The notes under the pieces were generated by a model. It saw only the letters and a program-made list of their open reading frames with translations, ran no database searches and was not told where the DNA came from. A DNA stretch of 64,000 nucleotides from Sarcomyxa edulis (Eukaryota > Basidiomycota > Agaricomycetes > Agaricales > Mycenaceae): the NCBI GenBank assembly GCA_009761415.1, contig QUOL01000009.1, positions 1,116,001 through 1,180,000 on the forward strand. Direction: 5' to 3'. This document shows, one piece after another, positions 54,964 to 64,000 of the stretch (its first letter is position 1; every line of letters starts with the position of its first letter). The translations under genes and the position numbers were made by a program.

Positions 54964-57531
54964 TCAAGCGAACGCAAGAGCAGACCAAGCCGCAATAGCG
55001 CCTACGCCAACTGCCGTCGCAGTGTGCACGATCGTTCTAACCACCCTAGCACGTTTGAGAGCAGGCACTCCAACGACAACACCATCAGCGCTAACTTTGG
55101 TGGTCAGGGTGGACGACGACGTGGAGTCGATGTCAACGGTGGAGGTGGAGATAGTGGGTACTGCATCAACACCTTTCCCTATCGCAGCAGCATGCTCGTC
55201 CTCAGCCTCGTCCTCGTAACGTTTCCGCTTCAGAGAGTTCGAAACAAGACGTGGCTGGGAGGTGTTAGAATGACAGTGCATAACGCTGTGGATGATACAT
55301 ACCTGAGCTTGCACTGCAATAGCAGCTAAAGCTTCGACACGAGCCGCTTTGACAGCATCGAGCTCAGCAGCCATCTGTTTCTCCGTGGTCTCACGCAGAA
55401 CCTTCATCTCTGAAGAGACGATCAGATGGTGTATCAAAAAAACGAGAAAACATTGAATGGGACCTACCATTCACAAGTTCGTTCAAAGTCGAAACGCAAG
55501 CCTTGACATCCTCCCGCTCGACGATAGCTTTGGAAAAAGCAGCTTCATCGAACGTAGGTGCACGTTGCATATCTGCATCTGCTTGCTGTACCAGATCCAA
55601 GATCCGAGCCTGTAACTCGGGGAGCTCAACATCTGTAGCACGATCCAGCTGTTCCGACAAGGTGCTGTACATGTCGGAGGTATCTGTAACGCGATAGTCG
55701 AGATCAGTCAGTTTGTCCGTGATGGTACTGAGGTTGGCGTTGTAGCGACATTTGAATTTGCGTCTGTGGAGTTGTAGTTTCGCAACCTCGGACTATATCG
55801 CCAACAATCAGCGAGAATGAGCAGAGATGAATGAGGTTTTACGTACCTGTAGGTTCTGAAGTGACGACTTCATCTCCGATATTCCTGCGCTATCGACACC
55901 ATCTGGGATCAGAGATGCATCCACTGATGGGGCTTGTGCAGCAGGAGGCGCGGCGTCGGTGCGATCAAGCGGTGGGTCTGCGATGATCGCTGGTGTGGTT
56001 GAAGTAGCAGGCATCACAACAAGAGGTGAACTCCCCGGGTTCGATTCAACGTCTATGGAGACCTGGCTGTCGTTATGGTCCTCGTGCGCATTTGCATTCG
56101 GAACCGCACTAGTCTCTGGCTCATTCTCCTTCTCATTTCCGGACTCGTTTCCGGACTCAGACTCAATCTGAGACAAACTCGGCAGGGCCGACTGATGGAC
56201 AGGCGGGGGAGAGACGGGACGGGATTCTGACGCCGGCCATTCTCCTGGGACATTAGAAGCAGGATCAGGAGAAGCGGGTACAAGGTGAGGGAGGGACGAT
56301 GGGCCCGGCGATGGACTGGCTAAGTCCATCGGTGATGTTGATCTGGAATGAGATTGGTGACTGGTTGCGTCTTCCTCGTACACGTCATCGATTCTTGGAG
56401 GGTCGTAGAGGTAAGGGTAGGGAGCCAACATGAAATCGAGGGGTGCGTTGATGGGAGGAAGGTAAGGATGAGCAGGCTGCGAGAAGAATCCGGGAGATGG
56501 ATCATGAGACTGATGGAATCCGGGGTGTTGTGGTGGTGGTGGTGACACACGGTCCCTGAGCGACGAAGGCGAAGTTGGGACTTCGAATATTCGTCTGAGG
56601 AAGTTGAGGGAACAGATCCCAGTTTGATTTTCGGATGGAGCGCTGGCACTGGAACTAACACTGGAGCTGGAACTGGAGCTGGAACTGGAGCTGGAACTGG
56701 AACTGGCACTGGAACCGTTGGAAGCCGGAGCAGCTATTTCTTCAATATCAGAATCGCGATCGGCATGTGAGGGAGTAGATCCTCGAGAGTCAGGGATAAC
56801 ATAGACGCCGTAGCGGCCACTGGAGGGTGTTTTATTGGCGGAGATTATGTTGTCGGCGTGAACAAGGTGCAATGGTTTAAAGCCAGTGCTAGTGTGAGGG
56901 TGATCGGACGAAGATCCAAGCAACAGCTCAACTCTGGCGACGACTGGATGAACGAAATCGTTGCGCTTCTCCACGGACTTGCCAAAGGTGATGATGTCCC
57001 CATCGGCAAGGACGGTAGGAGATTCTGGCTTCAACATTCTCGATACGGTTTCTTCTGGCTTACGAACGTGTGTACCGTGGTGAGAATTCAGATCGATGAG
57101 ATATACCTGGGAATTTGAAGGTTAGAGAGGGACAGCACAAATAAGCTCAGCGCTTACAGGACCACTATCTGAGAATGCGATCTTTGCATGCTTACGACTG
57201 ACGACTGCACAACGAAACATAGCTCCTCCCAATAACTCGTTGTCGCCTCGGGGGAAATCTGAGTCAGAATCGGCGGACCTACGGCCTATGTGCACCACGT
57301 TGGTGTTTGCCTTGCGAAAGACCAGATGACGAGCAGCTTCTGCACCCGATTTCTCGACATGTAGTATGATACCTACACAACAAGATGATAAATCAATTTC
57401 TGAGCTGCCTTTGGGTGAATATCCCGGTACTGTGCGACCTCACCCGTCACTCGCTGTGGGCCTTGAAAGGGGTGATTAGAGACAGCGCGTGCAGGCCTTG
57501 TGCCAATATACTGTATATCGTCTTCAAACAT
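54964..57531 (-). CDS. Tail-anchored FHA protein, SLMAP/Far-like STRIPAK candidate
   Basis: ATG 57531 (MFEDDIQYIGTRPARAVSNH), an intron ending TTGTGTAG, and then an FHA domain: HIGRRSADSDFPRGDNE, CAVVSRKHAKIAFSDSG, LIDLNSHHGTHV and LADGDIITFGKSVEK show the phosphothreonine-binding Gly-Arg, Ser-Arg-Lys-His and Asn-His-Gly residues. A long disordered Ser/Pro/Glu region follows, then a coiled-coil part (LSEQLDRATDVELPELQARI, EMKVLRETTEKQMAAELDAV), a basic patch KRARVVRT, and a C-terminal hydrophobic helix (TATAVGVGAIAAWSALAFA) that could anchor the protein in a membrane. FHA plus coiled coil plus tail anchor is the layout of SLMAP/Far9-Far10 proteins in the STRIPAK phosphatase complex; this assignment is inferred. 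Confidence 0.75.
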
Positions 57532-57539
57532 GATTTCTG

Positions 57540-58568
57540 CGAGCTTTCTGGGTCACAGCTTGAACTTAGGAAGGATTCTAGACAATGAGATGATGGGAGA
57601 GGGTAAAGGGTATATCGAGACGCAATTATGCTTTATCTACCGTGACCAAGCCTGAAACGGAATTGCCATGTGCACTGCCGGTACCTCCGCTCTGAGGCCC
57701 TAAGGTGTACCGAGTCAAAGTAATCACACTCGTACTTAGTGGTAAAATAAACCGCATATATTGTGGAAGATGAGATGGAAAGACACGCGTATTGCAGTCA
57801 ATTGTAACAGAACGGCAGCCAGTAAAACCAGTGGCACAACTAATCCAGCGGCATAACCAGATTCCTGTACAGAGATTGGGCGAGGATGCAACGAGCACAG
57901 AGGCCGATGAGGGATCCAGATGTCGGTCCGTGCGTGGACCATAAGGGGAATGAACCTCATGACTGTAGTGGTAGGCAGTGTTTCAAGCGCCCAAGAAGTG
58001 ATGATGAGAACGACTGCGAAGCACTAGCCAATGCTACGAGTCAAACTTCACTGGACATCGTGTGGAACGTAACATCAAAATCTGAGGAAACAGACCTGTC
58101 GTTGCAGAGTTCAAGGTTGAAATGGGGTAGATGCAAGCCTTCGACGCACCAGGGTAGTAGATACGATCCCAATGCAGATACACGTAGAGTCGAAAACACT
58201 CACTCCAAACACGAGGTAGTATGCAGAGACATCAGATACTATATACAGCACGGCTCAGTGCGCAGTGCTGATCCGCAGAACGAGGGGTACGAACTAGGTA
58301 CGAAGCCCACTGGAAAATGAGACTTTTATGGGCGCTGAGCAGCTGAGAGTGGTCCAAATAGAATCACTCATCGTAACGCAAAACATCTATATGATAGACC
58401 CTATTGTCGAGACAGACGAGCAGAGTCACTGTACGGATGAATAAGTTCGAGTTCAAGTTCGACTCGGAGATAAGAGTTATTCAACATCTGCTAAGCACTT
58501 AGCAATTATTCATTTTATTTACTGATTTTCCACCTCTTGTCCTCGTCCCTCATCTTGTATTATTCGCA
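57540..58568. other. Intergenic region with weak ORFs
   Basis: About 1 kb between the FHA gene and GPN1. A 144-residue plus-strand frame (57886-58320) and two short minus-strand frames overlap each other with no conserved motif, so none is annotated. The minus frame at 57736-57960 contains a hydrophobic stretch (AAGLVVPLVLLAAVLLQLTA) that might be part of a small spliced membrane protein. Confidence 0.35.
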
Positions 58569-60048
58569 ATGGATCCCTCCTCGTCAAGCATCCCCGAAAA
58601 AAAGGATCCAGTGGTCATAATCACAATTGGAATGGCCGGGGCTGGAAAATCTACCTTTGTACAACGCATAAACTCGTATCTTCACTCTCAAGACCCGCCC
58701 CAACCTCCTTATATTCTCAATCTCGACCCTGCGGTCACCCACCTCCCATTCGAAGCCAACATCGACATTAGAGATACTGTGAACTATCAGGAGGTCATGA
58801 AGCAGTGTGTGGCTGTTCCCCACTCCACATTGTAAAAGAACAAATCATGTAAATCGTTCATATGATTGCCAAAGGTACAACCTTGGACCAAACGGCGGTA
58901 TCTTGACCGCTCTCAACCTGTTCACAACGAGATTCGATCAAGTTCTTGGTCTGGTGGAAAAGAGAGCTGAATCTGTAGAGTGAGCCACTTTTTTTTTTAC
59001 CTCATTCTCGTTCAATAACTGAAGCTACCGTTTAGCTATGTTATTCTAGACACCCCTGGCCAGATTGAGATATTCACTTGGTCTGCATCTGGTGCTATCA
59101 TTACCGATGCAGTGGCATCATCTCTTCCGACGGTGGTCGCATACATCATCGACACACCTCGTACAACTGCACCAGCCACTTTCATGTCAAATATGCTTTA
59201 CGCATGCAGGTGAGCATATAATACTAATATATCTACTACTCTGACTTCTTGTCCACCCAGTATTCTTTACAAAACGAAATTACCATTTATCCTTGTATTC
59301 AACAAAACAGATGTCCAGCCGCACGAATTCGCCCTGGAGTGGATGCAGGACTTTGAAGCTTTCCAGGCTGCTTTAGCGTCTCATAGTGGAACCAGAGATG
59401 CAGAAGGTGAACCGACGTATATGAACAGTCTCATGAACAGCATGAGTCTGGTGCTGGATGAATTTTACAAGCATCTGAAGGTGCGCAGATTTCCCTCTAA
59501 ATTTGCGTGCTCTTACTGATCAATGAATTCAGGCCGTCGGTGTATCTAGTATGACGGGAGATGGGATCAAAGATTTTTTCGAAGCCGTCGAAGCGTCTCG
59601 CGAGGAATACAACAGGTTAGTCGGCAATTCTTTCTCTTCCATTTTTCATTACCCGTGATCGTGATTTTGATTTACTTTCTGCTTCGCAGGGACTACCTTC
59701 CTGAGCTACAGCGCGCACGAGCAGCTCGAGACAAGTCGTTGCAGGATGTCAAGGACGACTCAATGAATCGACTCATGACAGATTTAGCTATCGATCGCAA
59801 AAACAACCCTGACGCTGCATTGCACGATCAGTGGGACGAAGAGGAGGAAGAAGATGACGACGATGGGGATATCAACATCATCGACCGCAGTACGTGGAAT
59901 CAAGCTATCCGCTCTTCTTGATTGATCGTTGATGTTATGATTCGTCGATCCTGTCATAGGTGAACCATCTTGGCCCGGGCAGTACGCTGATGCGACCCGT
60001 GCACGGAGACAAGAAGACGGCGAGCAGAACTGGCCAAGACCTGTCTAG
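58569..60048 (+). CDS. NPA3: GPN-loop GTPase 1 (RNA polymerase II assembly)
   Basis: ATG 58569. Exon 1 carries the P-loop [14 protein letters not shown] and [20 protein letters not shown]. The next exon holds [16 protein letters not shown], containing the Gly-Pro-Asn motif that defines the GPN family. [20 protein letters not shown] is the G3 region and FNKTDVQ the G4 motif. The acidic end is joined through a small intron (GTACGT near 59891, acceptor before 59960) to a final exon encoding [20 protein letters not shown] and ending WPRPV at 60048, matching the conserved C-terminus of Npa3; ignoring that intron would give a false stop at 59921. The protein helps assemble and import RNA polymerase II in the cytoplasm. 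Confidence 0.92.
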
Positions 60049-60760
60049 TTGTCTGTATCATGTGTACGCAATGGTTCATCCCTCTGCCTTTTACCTTTTC
60101 TTACCCCATAAACAGACTTTCACAGCGCTATGGCTCAGCTGTCGCAACGTATCCAACGTTTCTGGTGGCTTGGGCGCCCCGAGACGGTATTTTAAACCCA
60201 TTGTACTAAAATTTGAATAATATTACGGGGCAGCATATGTTTCGCCGGTGCACCGCCCTTCCTTGTTCTGAATTCTGAGGCTTGCACACAAGGCGTATCT
60301 ACGGTTTCATTAGCTACTCGTAAAACATGGACAATACAAGTAGACATGCAGTCCCGAATAGCAATAAATCAGGTATATCCAGGGCCAGTGGCTGTGGTAA
60401 ATGAGCACCCAAAAAGAGAAACTTGCAACTTGACCACCGCCCACCTCATTCGCAGGCACCATCTTGTGGATCTCTTTACAACTCCATCAACGTCGTCTGT
60501 CGCTTTTTACTTCCTTAATTACGTGAAGAACTTGCATATCTTACTTATAGCCTTGGTACGACCGCCCAGCGCCAGCCACCACCCTGCAGCTTGACTCTGA
60601 AAACCCGCATCCCCACACGACTCTTTTTTGCGGTATAGATCTCTTCGACCCTTTTTTCGCCTTTACTCTTTCCTTTCCATCGCCTTTTCAAGCCCAATCC
60701 TCGAAGAGATATCGAGAAATCGTCCTACACGCCACCTGACGTCGTACTGTTCCCGCTGGA

Positions 60761-62894
<2,134 letters not shown>

Positions 62895-64000
62895 TAGCAT
62901 TATGTATCCATCCTTGTCACACTGTTGTCGTCGCTTTCTCATCCATTCATCCATCCATATATGCGTTAATCCGTTCTGGCTTGCCACGGTCCGTTCTCCG
63001 TCTACATTGAATTACATACACATACATACGGCATAGTCTTATTCGCCGTTTCCTTTTCTTCCACCATTTCGTTTCTTCCGGCTACCGTCAAATTACTTGC
63101 ATCAATAGCTTCCGACTACAGTCCTTCCTCCCATCATCACTGTACTTCATCATCCACTTCTATCAAAATTTGTTTGACAGCTTGCGTGCGGGTCCGAAGG
63201 TCAACTGGAAGACGTGTTCAAATCCTAGATGGGTTCCGAACGGAACAAGCCCTTGTGTAACTCCTTCCCTACGCATTGGCACTGCAGCTGAGTTCATATC
63301 CTAGTGCTGTCATCTCTTCACGTTCCGTGTGTATATCCCAAAAAAAACATATAGGTACTCAAGCTCCGGTGCCTAAATATATGGGCGGTTTACCACCGAC
63401 TCCGGAGCGACACCTCTTTGTGTACCTCGCTGTAGTATGTATACTTACATTGATTTGTCGACAGAAAGTCCGGACTGAGCTCTTGATTTCATGGTTCATG
63501 CTCATGCTGATCGATGAGACTGAATCTTAGAGGAAATCACGTGTCGACATCATCCAAGTTCATCGTGCAACCATTTATAGGTAAGTATTCCTGTCTTCTC
63601 TTGGTCTTCTCCTCGTTTTTCCGCTAGTATCTTCCTGACTATTTTTGATGCGATAAAAATGCATGGATATAATTCAAAGGCTCCGGATCCTTGAAGACTG
63701 ACATCGGGCCTTCTCTCCGAGTCGAGTCACAACTCGAACTGGTTATCTTTCTTCGGTGACGGAATCTTGATAGTAGTTTCATGTATTCATGCGCTGATAA
63801 CTTCAATCGTCTTTGTAGTGATATCTCCGATAACGCCTTGTCAGGATGCCGGGACGTTGCAACTAAAATGAGCTAAAGCGCCTGAATCGTGGTCCTTCGA
63901 GTAGGTAGACCACCGCCTTCTTTCCTCGATCTCTGGATCGCTTCTGAGCATTTGTACGCAAACGCTTGACCGCAACAATCATCAAGTCCCCGGGCCCTAT
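62895..64000. other. 3' flank of CDK1, no supported gene
   Basis: About 1.1 kb with short ORFs only. The first 300 bp are pyrimidine-rich and probably include the CDK1 3' UTR. A minus-strand frame at the right edge (about 63868-64000) contains VAVKRLRTN-like residues, but it is too short and lies at the window border, so it is not called. Confidence 0.4.

Noticed and set aside
57886..58320. 144-codon plus-strand frame
   Set aside because: No conserved motif, no splice sites, and it overlaps equally weak minus-strand frames.
63868..64000. Possible minus-strand kinase fragment at the right edge (VAVKRLRTN-like)
   Set aside because: Only about 40 codons, at the window border, with no second kinase motif.

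Overview
This 64 kb window looks like nuclear DNA of a mushroom-forming basidiomycete (Agaricomycetes, probably Agaricales). The host genes have many short GT-AG introns (about 50-75 nt), are packed on both strands, and include fungal signature genes (CCH1 calcium channel, TIF32, PSTAIRE-type CDK1) next to multi-copy agaricomycete orphan families, F-box pairs and APH-like kinases. The species cannot be named from the sequence. I saw no tRNA, rRNA, CRISPR or telomeric repeat.

Layout. 1-5 kb: the 3' part of an agaricomycete orphan gene cut by the window edge, a small two-exon orphan, and a transposon-like non-coding stretch with a TTCGGA-AGCT repeat. 5-13.4 kb: a Ty3/gypsy chromovirus-type retrotransposon with a protease ORF, an in-frame TGA, a pol ORF (RT, RNase H, integrase, chromodomain-like end), an unusual third ORF after pol, and one candidate LTR. 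I found no matching 5' LTR and no recognisable Gag. 13.4-15.4 kb: a multi-exon orphan starting at the LTR edge. 15.5-18.9 kb: a gene-free repeat island with three arrays of regularly spaced TGGGA-NN-TCCCA palindromes, a 52-bp satellite with dimeric higher-order structure, and a strong hairpin. This is the least explained part of the window.

19-43 kb is mostly conserved: a Tup1-like WD40 gene without a visible tetramerisation domain (-), the CCH1 calcium-channel alpha subunit (+), eIF3a/TIF32 (-), a decayed AIM9/APH-like kinase pseudogene, NSE3/MAGE of the SMC5/6 complex (+), a 357-bp TA-flanked MITE, a PI-specific phospholipase C (+), and two tandem F-box paralogs (-). CCH1 and PLC both belong to calcium signalling but are far apart, so any link is only circumstantial.

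43-51 kb holds secreted or surface proteins: two related secreted proteins (one with a long Ser/Asp/Gly acidic minisatellite tail and a basic end) and a small GPI-anchor-like protein. 50-63 kb: a small membrane protein, a predicted pseudokinase, an HNH-domain protein, a tail-anchored FHA protein resembling SLMAP/Far-type STRIPAK subunits, the GTPase GPN1/NPA3, and CDK1. CDK1 appears to contain a 6-nt microexon encoding part of its glycine loop, and a 480-nt intron carrying MluI cell-cycle box motifs. The last 1.1 kb has no supported gene.

Products rest on motifs recognised by eye and splice sites placed by hand. Exon edges given as exact fit the reading frame; others are approximate.
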